Of a DNA stretch of 64,000 nt, positions 28,118 through 37,345 are shown in pieces (the first letter of the stretch is position 1; each line of letters opens with the position of its first letter). This DNA comes from Pleomorphomonas sp. PLEO (lineage in GTDB: Bacteria; Pseudomonadota; Alphaproteobacteria; Rhizobiales; Pleomorphomonadaceae): contig NZ_CP166625.1 of NCBI RefSeq assembly GCF_041320595.1, positions 2,912,001-2,976,000 of the forward strand, in the 5' to 3' direction. The notes below the pieces were generated by a model. That model saw only the letters and a list, made by a program, of their open reading frames with translations, made no database searches and was not told the DNA's origin. The position numbers were made by a program, and so were the translations under genes.

Positions 28118-28321
28118 GCGAAAACCCCCACCAAATCAGCGCGAATACGTGAGGTGACCCTAGTGCGGCATGGTTAAGGAAAGGAAAATGCTGGTCGGCA
28201 TTCCTTTATGAAGTCTTGACGAGGCCGGGAAAACGTCAGCGACGGTAACAATTTCGCGATGCTTAACGAGCTGGTTACCATCCCCGACCATGCTTTTCGT
28301 ATGCGAAGGCAAGCTCGACCC

Positions 28322-29677
28322 ATGACCGTGTTCGACCAGACCCCTGCCGGTGAGGCGGGAGACGGCGCGCGTCCGGCTGGTTTCCGGCTTATTTTGCGTC
28401 GAGCATCTCTCTTGGTGGCGCTGGCCGCCTCGGTCGCGGCAGCGACTCACGGTCTTCTTTCCGGCCTGCCATCCGATGTCGAAGTGCGCGCCAGTCTGAC
28501 CATCGACCGCAAGGGTGTAGCTGAGAGCGTCATCGACGCTGCCTTTCTGGATGCACAGGCTAAACTTATCTCTTCCCGGGATACCTTGCGCCGGGCGGCG
28601 ACTGAACTCGGCGTTACCGATGCCGGCGTGTTTTCGAAGCCGCCGCTTCAGGTGCGTGTGCTCATGGCGGTGGGCTTGGGTGGTGCCAGCAAACTGGTGT
28701 CACCCGAAGAGCGCCTGACTGATGCCTTGGCGGCACGATTCTCGGCTGTACCTTCTGGGCGTGGCCGAGCGATTGACGTGCGATTTTCGTCCGAGAATAC
28801 CAATTTTGCCGTGCGATTCGTTGACCGTGTCATAGCTGACTATCTTTCCCTCCAGGGTACAGATGGTGGCGTGGGGGCGCGTTTGGTGTCAGACGCGGCA
28901 CCGGTCGAGCAGGTGGTGAGCCTTTCTCCTTCCGCTGGGGCCTCGTTGGTTGGCCTGTCCGTGCTGATGCTGGGTGGAATTGCGATGGCCGCGAGCCGTT
29001 GGCGCCGCGGCGAGACGACCGAATTGCCCGAGGAGGCGCCGCTTACTGTCTGCGCCCTAAAACCCCTTGATCTGAAGATTTCCCGCGACCAAGCCTCGCC
29101 GCCGACCGAGGTGATGGTCGGGTTTCCCGCCGCAATGCCGGTTGCCCCCCCGATCATTCCCGGTGTCGATCTCGCCGGTCGTCGGCGGGTCGCGGTGGCA
29201 TGCTTCGGGGAGGGCGATGAGAATCATCGCCTTGTCGACGAACTGGCCCGCGATGGTAGCTTCAACGGCGCGCGCATCGTCGTCATTGGTGCTGGCCGAC
29301 GCACCGACGACCGACCGGGCTTGGCCGAGCTTCTCGCCGGAGAAGCTGATTTCGCCGATGTCATTCAACGCAACGCGACCTCGCGCGCCCATGAAATCGG
29401 CGCCGGGCGCAAGCCGTTGGCGGCGCTCGCCTTCGATACCGAAGCTGCGTCCATGCTGCTCGAAGCGCTGGAGCAAACCTACGATCTGGTGCTGATCGAC
29501 CTCGGCCGGCTGCGTGCCGATCCGGCTTTCACGCTGTTTGCCAGGCTCGCAGGTCAGTTGATGCTGACCGGTGACGCCGATCCCGGCGCCGTCGACACGC
29601 TTCTTGCCGCTCTCGGCCGCCGTGGTATTACCAGTATCGTGCGCGTTGCCGCGCCATCTGGCGACATTGCCGCCTGA
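28322..29677 (+). CDS. Wzz/BY-kinase-like polysaccharide protein lacking Walker A
   Basis: About 451 residues. A membrane segment (LLVALAASVAAATHGLL) near residue 30-48 starts a Wzz-type region (VEVRASLTIDRKGVAESVIDAAFLDAQAKL), and a second one (ASLVGLSVLMLGGIAMAAS) closes it. The C-terminal ~180 residues resemble the BY-kinase/ParA fold: VACFGEGDENHRLVDELA, GLAELLAGEADFADVIQR and YDLVLIDLGRLRADPA. The ATP-binding Walker A glycine-lysine motif and a tyrosine cluster are absent, so it is probably a chain-length regulator without kinase activity. None of the three candidate ATGs (28259, 28301, 28322) has a clear ribosome site; the last best fits the expected cytoplasmic tail. Confidence 0.82.
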   Translation: MTVFDQTPAGEAGDGARPAGFRLILRRASLLVALAASVAAATHGLLSGLPSDVEVRASLTIDRKGVAESVIDAAFLDAQAKLISSRDTLRRAATELGVTDAGVFSKPPLQVRVLMAVGLGGASKLVSPEERLTDALAARFSAVPSGRGRAIDVRFSSENTNFAVRFVDRVIADYLSLQGTDGGVGARLVSDAAPVEQVVSLSPSAGASLVGLSVLMLGGIAMAASRWRRGETTELPEEAPLTVCALKPLDLKISRDQASPPTEVMVGFPAAMPVAPPIIPGVDLAGRRRVAVACFGEGDENHRLVDELARDGSFNGARIVVIGAGRRTDDRPGLAELLAGEADFADVIQRNATSRAHEIGAGRKPLAALAFDTEAASMLLEALEQTYDLVLIDLGRLRADPAFTLFARLAGQLMLTGDADPGAVDTLLAALGRRGITSIVRVAAPSGDIAA

Positions 29678-29693
29678 TATCGAAAGACAAGAT

Positions 29694-29912
29694 CTAGCCT
29701 GCCAAGCGACGATCCGGCCTCGCCATCCAGGCGATGAGCAGCCCGGCCGGCGGTACCCAGAGCAGGCCAGCCACGACATAATAGACGAGTTGCCACCAGA
29801 AGTTCACGCCGGGTAGCACCGCCACTGCGACCACCATGGCGATGAGCGCGTAGACCGGCACGGTGATCACCAGGATAACGGCGCCGATCAGCTTCCTGAG
29901 ACTTGGGGACAT
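29694..29912 (-). CDS. DUF2842 domain membrane protein
   Basis: A 72-residue protein with two hydrophobic helices (KLIGAVILVITVPVYALIAM and LVYYVVAGLLWVPPAGLLIAW) and a short basic tail. The pattern matches DUF2842, a small inner-membrane family of alphaproteobacteria with no known function. The ATG at 29912 follows GGAGG by 5 nt and is preferred over an upstream start. It lies 80 nt after metY on the same strand. Confidence 0.8.
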   Translation of the reverse strand: MSPSLRKLIGAVILVITVPVYALIAMVVAVAVLPGVNFWWQLVYYVVAGLLWVPPAGLLIAWMARPDRRLAG

Positions 29913-29992
29913 GCTCGCCTCCGCCGTTCTTGACTCCGACATCTGCGCCGGGATGGCCCGCTGTCACGCAAATATCGGAGTCGAACCACTTG

Positions 29993-31279
29993 TCAGTCGA
30001 TTTGGGCGAGCGCCTGCTCAAGATCGGCGATGATATCGGCGACATCTTCGATGCCGACCGAAAGCCGAACCACGTCCGGCCCCGCGCCAGCGGCCACCTT
30101 CTGCGCGTCGGTGAGCTGCTTGTGTGTGGTCGAAGCGGGATGGATGACCAGCGAGCGGGTGTCGCCGACGTTGGCGAGATGGGAGAACAGCTCGACGCTT
30201 TTCACCAGCGTCACACCCGCCTCGTAGCCGCCCTTGAGGCCGAAGGTGAAAACGGCGCCGGCGCCCTTCGGCGCATATTTCTGCTGCAGGCCATGGTAAC
30301 GGTCGCCCGGCAGGCCGGCGTAGGACACCCAGGCCACCTTGGGATGGTCGGACAGGTATTCGGCCACCGCCATGGCGTTTTCGACATGGCGCTGCATGCG
30401 CAGCGGCAGTGTCTCGATGCCGGTCAGGATCTGGAAGGCGTTGAAGGGCGAAATGCAGGGGCCGAGATCGCGCAGGCCGAGGGCGCGGCAGGCAACGGCG
30501 AAGGCGAAGTTGCCGAAGTTCTTGTGGAAGACCAGGCCATTGTATTCGGGACGCGGCTCGCACAGCATCGGATAGCGGTTCTCGCGCGACCAGTCGAAGT
30601 TGCCGGCATCGACGATGATGCCGCCCAGCGAGTTACCATGCCCCGCCAGGAACTTGGTCAGCGAGTGCACGACAATGTCGGCACCGTGCTCGATCGGCCG
30701 GCAGAGATAGGGCGTCGCCAGAGTGTTGTCGACGATGAGCGGCACGCCGGCCCGCTTGGCCACGTGAGCGACGGCGCCGATGTCGGTGATGATGCCGCCG
30801 GGATTGGCAATCGACTCAACGAAGATCGCCTTGGTGCGTGGCGTCACGGCCTTTTCGAAAGAGGTGGGATCGGCGGGGTCGGCCCAGACAACGTTCCAGC
30901 CGAAGTTTTTGAAGGCATTGTTAAACTGGTTGATCGAGCCGCCGTAAAGCTTGCGGGAAGCAATGAACTCGTCGCCGGGCTGAAGAAGGGTATGGAAGAC
31001 GAGAAGCTGCGCGGCATGACCCGACGCCACGGCGAGCGCTGCCACGCCGCCCTCGAGCGCCGTGACGCGTTCTTCCAGCACCGCCTGCGTCGGGTTGGTC
31101 AGGCGTCCGTAGATGTTGCCGAACGCTTCGAGGCCGAACAGCTTGGCCGCCTGATCGACATCTTCGAAGACGTAGGATGCCGTCTGATAAATGGGGGTGA
31201 TCCGGGCGCCGGTGGTTGGGTCCGGAGCAGCGCCGGCGTGGATGGCAAGCGTCGAGAATCCGGGGGTCTGTTCGGTCAT
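29993..31279 (-). CDS. metY: O-acetylhomoserine aminocarboxypropyltransferase (O-acetylhomoserine sulfhydrylase)
   Basis: A 428-residue PLP enzyme of the Cys/Met metabolism family. It has FSTLAIHAGAAPDPTTGARITPIYQTASYVF at the N terminus, YGRLTNPTQ, the PLP-stacking region SGHAAQ, and the Schiff-base lysine in VVHSLTKFLAGHGNSLGG. The long form (about 430 residues) is typical of MetY, which forms homocysteine from O-acetylhomoserine and sulfide. The ATG at 31279 follows GAGGGAGAG. Confidence 0.94.
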   Translation of the reverse strand: MTEQTPGFSTLAIHAGAAPDPTTGARITPIYQTASYVFEDVDQAAKLFGLEAFGNIYGRLTNPTQAVLEERVTALEGGVAALAVASGHAAQLLVFHTLLQPGDEFIASRKLYGGSINQFNNAFKNFGWNVVWADPADPTSFEKAVTPRTKAIFVESIANPGGIITDIGAVAHVAKRAGVPLIVDNTLATPYLCRPIEHGADIVVHSLTKFLAGHGNSLGGIIVDAGNFDWSRENRYPMLCEPRPEYNGLVFHKNFGNFAFAVACRALGLRDLGPCISPFNAFQILTGIETLPLRMQRHVENAMAVAEYLSDHPKVAWVSYAGLPGDRYHGLQQKYAPKGAGAVFTFGLKGGYEAGVTLVKSVELFSHLANVGDTRSLVIHPASTTHKQLTDAQKVAAGAGPDVVRLSVGIEDVADIIADLEQALAQID

Positions 31280-31423
31280 CTGTCTCTCCCTCATCGCCGC
31301 CAGGGGCGCGCCCATCACGCTGAAAAACCTGATCGATAACGAGCGCTACGGCTTGGCGGGTGCTTTGGTCGGCGTTTTGGCCGACACCCTAATCCTTCGA
31401 CCGGCGACGAGACAAGGGCGGCG

Positions 31424-31960
31424 TCAGACCTGCCGCCGCTTTCCCGATAACCGGCCGGTAGCCAGCGCCGCGAGGGCGAGAAGCGCGCAGAGCAGAGCTC
31501 CGATCAGCGAAGGGTGGGGCCGCCCGATCATCGCGGCCAGGAAAGAAAGTGGCGGTATCTCGCTTTTGAGACGCGCCTCTCCGCTCCTTATGGCTGCCGG
31601 ATCGCCCAGCCAGAAGCGCTCCAGAAAATAGAGGCGGGCTTCGCCAATCGGCTGACCGCCAAATTCAACGCCGAGCAGATGACGTCGGTTGTCCGGTCCA
31701 TCGCCAAAGGCGCAACGCAGCCGGCCCGGCCAGCTTCCGAAACCCTCGGTCACCCGGTAGCCGATTTCGAAGACGCCCGGCAGATCGTCGGAACGCGTGA
31801 GACTGCCGACGACAAGCTGACCACTTTCTTCAAGGGCGGGCAGGGCATTAAGGCAAGCGCGAGCGTCGCGGTAACCGTCCGCCAGCGACCAGCCCTCGGC
31901 CGCGAAAACCGAGGCGATGGCCGCGGCGGTCACTATCGTAAGAAGGCGGGCGGGCTGCAC
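31424..31960 (-). CDS. Hypothetical membrane protein downstream of hemB
   Basis: A 178-residue protein starting at GTG 31960, only 1 nt after the hemB stop, so translation is probably coupled. It has an N-terminal hydrophobic helix (LLTIVTAAAIASVFA), a ~110-residue extracytoplasmic region with two cysteines, and a C-terminal helix (IGALLCALLALAALAT) followed by a basic tail. I do not recognise the family. The outside domain contains no motif I can assign. Confidence 0.65.
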   Translation of the reverse strand: MQPARLLTIVTAAAIASVFAAEGWSLADGYRDARACLNALPALEESGQLVVGSLTRSDDLPGVFEIGYRVTEGFGSWPGRLRCAFGDGPDNRRHLLGVEFGGQPIGEARLYFLERFWLGDPAAIRSGEARLKSEIPPLSFLAAMIGRPHPSLIGALLCALLALAALATGRLSGKRRQV

Positions 31961-31961
31961 G

Positions 31962-33565
<1,604 letters not shown>

Positions 33566-33867
33566 AGGTCAACAAAGAGTTATTGCGTAAAATTTGCCAA
33601 TTCGTCTCAACCGGCTTTCTCGACCGGAGTCGGGTCGATGAAAACTAGGTCGAATTTAGCGGATTTTCGCTGAAATTCATGGGGTCGTTGGCTTTTTTGG
33701 GTCGTAAAGCCCTGCTTTACCAAAGCGAAGACTCTGGCAGGTTTGGAATCGCGTTAAACTAATATTCAGCTTGCCCCTTAAGCCGATTTTCAAAGCTCTC
33801 GGCTACTGTCGTGATCAAGGCGGACAAAGAGCCGCATCCAAAAAGTACGACAGAGAGGCTTTCCACC
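33566..33867 (+). promoter_or_regulatory. Upstream region of the LdtR-type regulator with inverted repeats
   Basis: No gene is supported in these 302 nt. Three dyads stand out: TCGACC/GGTCGA near 33619-33638, a longer imperfect one GAATTTAGCG-6nt-CGCT-G-AAATTC (33652-33678), and a perfect GTAAAGC-CCT-GCTTTAC (33704-33720). The region is AT-richer than the genes and probably contains the promoter of the regulator. Confidence 0.45.
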
Positions 33868-34383
33868 ATGGCCAACGCCAAGCGCGCCTATGATCTTTAC
33901 GCCACCGAGCCCGAAGAAGAGCAGGGCCTCCAGCCGCTCTACCTCGAGTCTCTTCGTCTCGTCGAGCGCCTGCACCGCCGCCTGCTCGACGTCATCAAGG
34001 ACGAGTTCGATCGCTCGGGCCGCACCGACGTCAACGCCGTTCAGGCACTTCTGCTGTTCAACATCGGCGACAGCGAGCTGACCGCCGGCGAACTTCGGAC
34101 GCGCGGTTACTATCTGGGCTCCAATGTTTCCTACAATCTCAAGAAGCTGGTTGAGATGGGATACATTCACCACCAGCGTTCGCGCATGGATCGCCGTTCG
34201 GTCCGCGTCAAGCTGACCGACAAGGGGCAGGCGGTCGCCGACATCGTCGGTAAGCTGTACAACCGTCACATCATTTCGATCGAAACGGTCGGCGGTATCA
34301 ACCGCGACGACTTCAAGGTGCTCAACAAGTCGCTTCAGCGGCTGGAGCGCTTTTGGACCGACCAGATCCTCTACCGGCTCTGA
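33868..34383 (+). CDS. ldtR: MarR family regulator, LdtR type
   Basis: A 171-residue winged-helix regulator. The core is DVNAVQALLLFNIGDSELTAGELRTRGYYLGSNVSYNLKKLVEMGYIHHQRSRMDRRSVRVKLTDKG, which I recognise as the LdtR-like branch; in Liberibacter and Sinorhizobium LdtR controls an L,D-transpeptidase gene and stress tolerance. Here the next gene on the same strand, 757 nt away, is an L,D-transpeptidase, which supports the name. ATG 33868 follows GAGAGG. A strong terminator ends its transcript. Confidence 0.9.
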   Translation: MANAKRAYDLYATEPEEEQGLQPLYLESLRLVERLHRRLLDVIKDEFDRSGRTDVNAVQALLLFNIGDSELTAGELRTRGYYLGSNVSYNLKKLVEMGYIHHQRSRMDRRSVRVKLTDKGQAVADIVGKLYNRHIISIETVGGINRDDFKVLNKSLQRLERFWTDQILYRL

Positions 34384-34482
34384 GTGCATCACTGGCGCTC
34401 CTAACCCTAGGATTCCGAAGTCGAAAACATGCGACTTCGGTGCGCTTTGGATCATCGGATCCCGTATCGCCCCGCTTTTGGC

Positions 34483-34522
34483 AACGGCCGCCGTGCAACA
34501 ACGGCGGCCGTTTTGCTTTTTC
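34483..34522 (+). terminator. Rho-independent terminator of ldtR
   Basis: A 12-bp perfect stem (AACGGCCGCCGT against ACGGCGGCCGTT) with a 6-nt loop GCAACA is followed by TTGCTTTTT. It lies about 100 nt after the ldtR stop and separates ldtR from the transpeptidase gene. Confidence 0.92.
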
Positions 34523-34607
34523 TGACCAAGCCATCTTCAGAAAAATCGGCACGTGACTTGAGTGAAAGTCAACGTGCCGGTTGTTACCTGTATATCCATT
34601 CGTCCAG

Positions 34608-34621
34608 TGTCAAATCTGACA
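34608..34621. promoter_or_regulatory. Candidate LdtR operator
   Basis: TGTCAAATCTGACA is palindromic at 12 of 14 positions. A related half-site sharing ATGTCAGAT on the opposite strand occurs at 34721-34729, inside the likely promoter of the downstream transcript. Position between ldtR and the transpeptidase gene suggests these are LdtR sites; the assignment is by context. Confidence 0.5.
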
Positions 34622-34741
34622 TGTACATTTCGAGAAAGATAATATCTCCAGAAAAGACCCATCAGGGTGAACGCCGATACACCGCCTTTTCTCGGTCGTT
34701 AACCATTCTTTAACACTTTGATGTCAGATGTTAAGTGTATC

Positions 34742-34870
34742 GAGCATGTCGGTTGGAACGCTTCCTCCCCTTTCCTGAGACCGGATGCATCGAACGTCTC
34801 AACTCCTCCCGAGACGCGCAACTTGGCCCTGAGCGCCCTCCCTGCGCCCAGGGTCTTTTCACGTCCTTTT
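34742..34870 (+). ncRNA. Candidate trans-acting small RNA with anti-Shine-Dalgarno loops
   Basis: Three consecutive stem-loops can be drawn. SL1: CGGTT+GGAA pair with TTCC+GACCG (34750-34783, 3-nt bulge), loop containing TCCTCCCC. SL2: CGTCTC/GAGACG (34795-34816), 10-nt loop AACTCCTCCC. SL3: a 10-bp stem with one mismatch (34827-34853), loop CCTCCCT, followed by a T-rich TCTTTTCACGTCCTTTT. Exposed CUCCUCCC loops plus a terminator hairpin are the hallmark of alphaproteobacterial regulatory RNAs of the alpha-r14 (NfeR1) and alpha-r15 (AbcR) kinds, which pair with ribosome binding sites of mRNAs. The exact ends are uncertain; the alternative is an attenuated 5' leader of the transpeptidase gene. 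Confidence 0.6.
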
Positions 34871-35140
34871 GTTGCCATGCCGTTTGATCGGGTCTGGCCT
34901 GCGCTGCGAGCAGAGGCGTTTATAGTCCTCGATTTCGCCATGAATTGCCGATAAACGGCAGGCCATTGAAGCTGTCATGCGAGTCCATCGCAGGCGCTTC
35001 GTTTGCGCGGGAATCTGCCGGAAAGGCTCCGTTAACCAAGACCGTTGTCCATTGGTCTAGGTTACGGGCGCTTTTGCCCGATTTGCCGGCGTCTGAACGT
35101 TTCGATCTGGAGTGCGGTCGTGAAGGGATCATTTTTATCG

Positions 35141-36403
35141 ATGGCGGCAAGTCGCCGCGGGGTGCTCAAAGCTGGCCTCGCCGGCGTGACGGCGCTGGCC
35201 GCTTCTGCCTCGAAGGCCCAGACACTGCTGGCCCAAACGGAATGGACGGAGGGGTTCGACGTGTCCGCTCCCGCCGACCTCTCGGCGCCGACGACTCGGC
35301 CCTCGATTTCCGGCCAGTCGAACGTCTTCACCGAACAGGCGATCTCCCAGTATTCGGCCATTGCCACGCAAGGCGGTTGGCCCCAGGTACCGACGGGTGG
35401 TGCGCTCCGTGTCGGCGTGGAAAACCAGACCGTTGCGACGCTAAGGCAGCGTTTGATGGTCACCGGTGATCTCGACCAGAGCGCAGGCGTGTCCACTGCC
35501 TATGACAGCTTCGTCGACGGCGCCGTCCGCCGCTTCCAGTCTCGTCACGGCATCATCGCCACCGGCGTGGTGGACGATGCGACGCTGCGCCAGCTCAACG
35601 TGCCTGTCGAGATGCGTCTTCAGCAGCTGCAGCTCAATCTGGTCCGCCTGCAGACGCTGCCCAACCCGCTCGGCGGTAGTAGCGACCGCTACGTCATGGT
35701 CAACATCCCCGGTGCGGAAATCGAGACCATCGACGGCGACACTGTGCATTCGCGGCACCGGGGCGTGGTCGGCAAGATCGATCGGCAGACGCCACTTCTC
35801 AATACGAAGATCACCATCATCAGATTCTTCCCCTACTGGACGGTCCCCAAGAGCATCATCCTCAAGGACCTGATCCCGCAGATGCAGAAGGATCCGTCCT
35901 ATCTCGACCGGCAGAAGATCCATACTTTCGATCCGCGCTCGGGCACCGAGGTTCCCTGGCAGTCGATCGACTGGAAAACCGACCAGGCGGTCAACTACAT
36001 GTTCCGCCAGGAGCCGGGCGACCTCAACTCCATGGGCACGGTGAAGATCGACTTCCCCTCGCCGGAAGGTGTCTACATGCATGACACGCCGAGCAAGGGT
36101 TTGTTCGGCGGCAACGACCGGTTCCATTCCTCGGGCTGCGTCCGCGTTCAGAACGTCCGCGAATACGTCTACTGGATCCTGAAGAATACGCCCGACTGGC
36201 CGAAGGATCGTATCACCGAGGCGCTGACCTCCGGCGAGCGCATCGACGCGCCGGTGGCCGATCCGGTGCCGCTCTACTTCCAGTACATCACGGCCTGGGC
36301 GACGCCGAACAACACCGTCGAATTCCGTGACGACATCTACCAGCGCGACGGTCTTGGCGTGCCTATGTCGCCCGAGGCTCAGAATCAGGCGCAGGCCGGC
36401 TGA
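35141..36403 (+). CDS. L,D-transpeptidase with peptidoglycan-binding domain, Tat-exported
   Basis: A 420-residue envelope enzyme. A twin-arginine signal (SRRGVLKAGLAGVTALAASA) is followed by a peptidoglycan-binding domain (~90-170: ALRVGVENQTVATLRQRL, AVRRFQSRHGIIATGVVDDATL) and a YkuD catalytic domain (~195-350) with the His in GVYMHDTPSK and nucleophile Cys in FHSSGCVRVQN. It forms 3-3 cross-links in peptidoglycan. This is the probable LdtP counterpart controlled by LdtR upstream. The start may instead be a GTG at 35120 with GGAG 7 nt upstream, which would add seven residues. Confidence 0.92.
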   Translation: MAASRRGVLKAGLAGVTALAASASKAQTLLAQTEWTEGFDVSAPADLSAPTTRPSISGQSNVFTEQAISQYSAIATQGGWPQVPTGGALRVGVENQTVATLRQRLMVTGDLDQSAGVSTAYDSFVDGAVRRFQSRHGIIATGVVDDATLRQLNVPVEMRLQQLQLNLVRLQTLPNPLGGSSDRYVMVNIPGAEIETIDGDTVHSRHRGVVGKIDRQTPLLNTKITIIRFFPYWTVPKSIILKDLIPQMQKDPSYLDRQKIHTFDPRSGTEVPWQSIDWKTDQAVNYMFRQEPGDLNSMGTVKIDFPSPEGVYMHDTPSKGLFGGNDRFHSSGCVRVQNVREYVYWILKNTPDWPKDRITEALTSGERIDAPVADPVPLYFQYITAWATPNNTVEFRDDIYQRDGLGVPMSPEAQNQAQAG

Positions 36404-36430
36404 ATTCTGTTGCGTTCCATGCTAGCTTGA

Positions 36431-36460
36431 GCCCGTCCGGTATCCCCGGGCGGGCTTTTT
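36431..36460 (+). terminator. Rho-independent terminator of the transpeptidase gene
   Basis: A 10-bp stem (GCCCGTCCGG against CCGGGCGGGC, one G-U pair) with a TATCC loop is directly followed by five T residues, 27 nt after the stop codon. Confidence 0.93.
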
Positions 36461-36476
36461 GCTGGATGGTGTTTGA

Positions 36477-36710
36477 ATGGCGGGGAGTCCGGAAGGGCGG
36501 CAGGTCTATTTCGAGTTCATCGCCCTCGGTAACACCGTGCGCGTCTCCGCCATCTGTTCGGTCACCGGCGTCGAGGTGCAGGTCATCGGTCCGATTAATG
36601 CTGCCCGCCACGATCTCGAGCGCCTAGCGCTCAGGAAGCTCGAGCGACGGCTCGCCGAAACCGATGCGCCGCCGTTGCCCGTTTCCGGCCGGGGAGGGTT
36701 CTCCGTATAG
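36477..36710 (+). CDS. Small conserved protein (DUF6898-like)
   Basis: A 77-residue soluble protein beginning MAGSPEGRQVYFEFIALGNTVRVSAICSVTGVEVQVIGP and containing a helical DLERLALRKLERRL. I think it matches DUF6898, a short alphaproteobacterial family, but this is from memory. Its stop is immediately followed by the start of the nucleotidyltransferase-like gene, so the two form a tight pair. Confidence 0.75.
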   Translation: MAGSPEGRQVYFEFIALGNTVRVSAICSVTGVEVQVIGPINAARHDLERLALRKLERRLAETDAPPLPVSGRGGFSV

Positions 36711-37169
36711 ATGCGTGCCGCGCTTGCTGAAACCCTCGCTTTTCTTCACGCTCTCGCCCAGCGGGCCGGCGTCGCGCCGGTCTTGTTTGGCACGGCTGTC
36801 CTCGAACTTCGTGGCATTGGTGATTTCCGTGCCGCTGATCTTGACGTCATTGTCGGCGCGGAGGAAGCAAAGGCGCTGGCGGCCGCGTTCGGCATCGATC
36901 CGGGCGGGGAGGGTGGCAACGACCGATTCCGCTCGCGGGTCCACCTGCATCTCGAAGGCGCGCCGCTCGTCATCGACGTGATGGCCGACATGAGCATCGG
37001 TACGGCCGATGGCTGGATGCTCTATGAAATCGGGGAGGCGCAGGAGATCGAGGTGGATGGCAGACAGTTTCGTGTCGCTTCGGCCACCGATCTCAGGCGA
37101 TTCTATAGCCTTGCCGGACGCGCGAAGGATGACGCCAAGATCGCCGCGCTTGCCAGAATCTCGGGCTGA
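36711..37169 (+). CDS. Nucleotidyltransferase-fold protein
   Basis: A 152-residue protein with a minimal nucleotidyltransferase core: an early GTAVLELRG turn followed by a DLDVIVG metal-binding motif, and a third acidic strand in VIDVMADM. The C-terminal part (VASATDLRRFYSLAGRAKDDAKIAAL) resembles the tail of small NTase proteins in which Lys/Asp-rich helices follow. No partner HEPN gene or toxin-antitoxin signature is beside it; its neighbour is the DUF6898-like gene, with no gap between them. Substrate unknown. Confidence 0.72.
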   Translation: MRAALAETLAFLHALAQRAGVAPVLFGTAVLELRGIGDFRAADLDVIVGAEEAKALAAAFGIDPGGEGGNDRFRSRVHLHLEGAPLVIDVMADMSIGTADGWMLYEIGEAQEIEVDGRQFRVASATDLRRFYSLAGRAKDDAKIAALARISG

Positions 37170-37242
37170 TCCGGCCGAATATTCGATTTAAGCAGGGCTG
37201 CCGGCCGCCGGATGGGCGGTCCTCAGGTTGATGGCACCCCCC

Positions 37243-37301
37243 CGCCCGTGATAAGCGAGCCCCGTCACGGGCGCGCGTGGCGCCGGGGCATTTCGTCCCG
37301 G
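37243..37301 (+). promoter_or_regulatory. Structured leader upstream of glyA
   Basis: The 176-nt spacer before glyA contains a perfect 9-bp hairpin (CGCCCGTGA / TCACGGGCG, 37243-37273, 13-nt loop) followed by a 5-bp hairpin CCGGG/CCCGG (37283-37301). A run of seven C residues precedes them. No T-tract follows. It may be a regulatory leader; I cannot match it to a known riboswitch by eye. Confidence 0.4.
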
Positions 37302-37345
37302 TAAGTCCGGCCCAAGAAACGTCCCTTGACGGAATGGAAACCCAA

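Noticed and set aside
36711-37169. Calling the nucleotidyltransferase-like gene an aminoglycoside resistance enzyme.
   Set aside because: The fold core is visible but the antibiotic-binding features are not; the neighbours do not suggest resistance.
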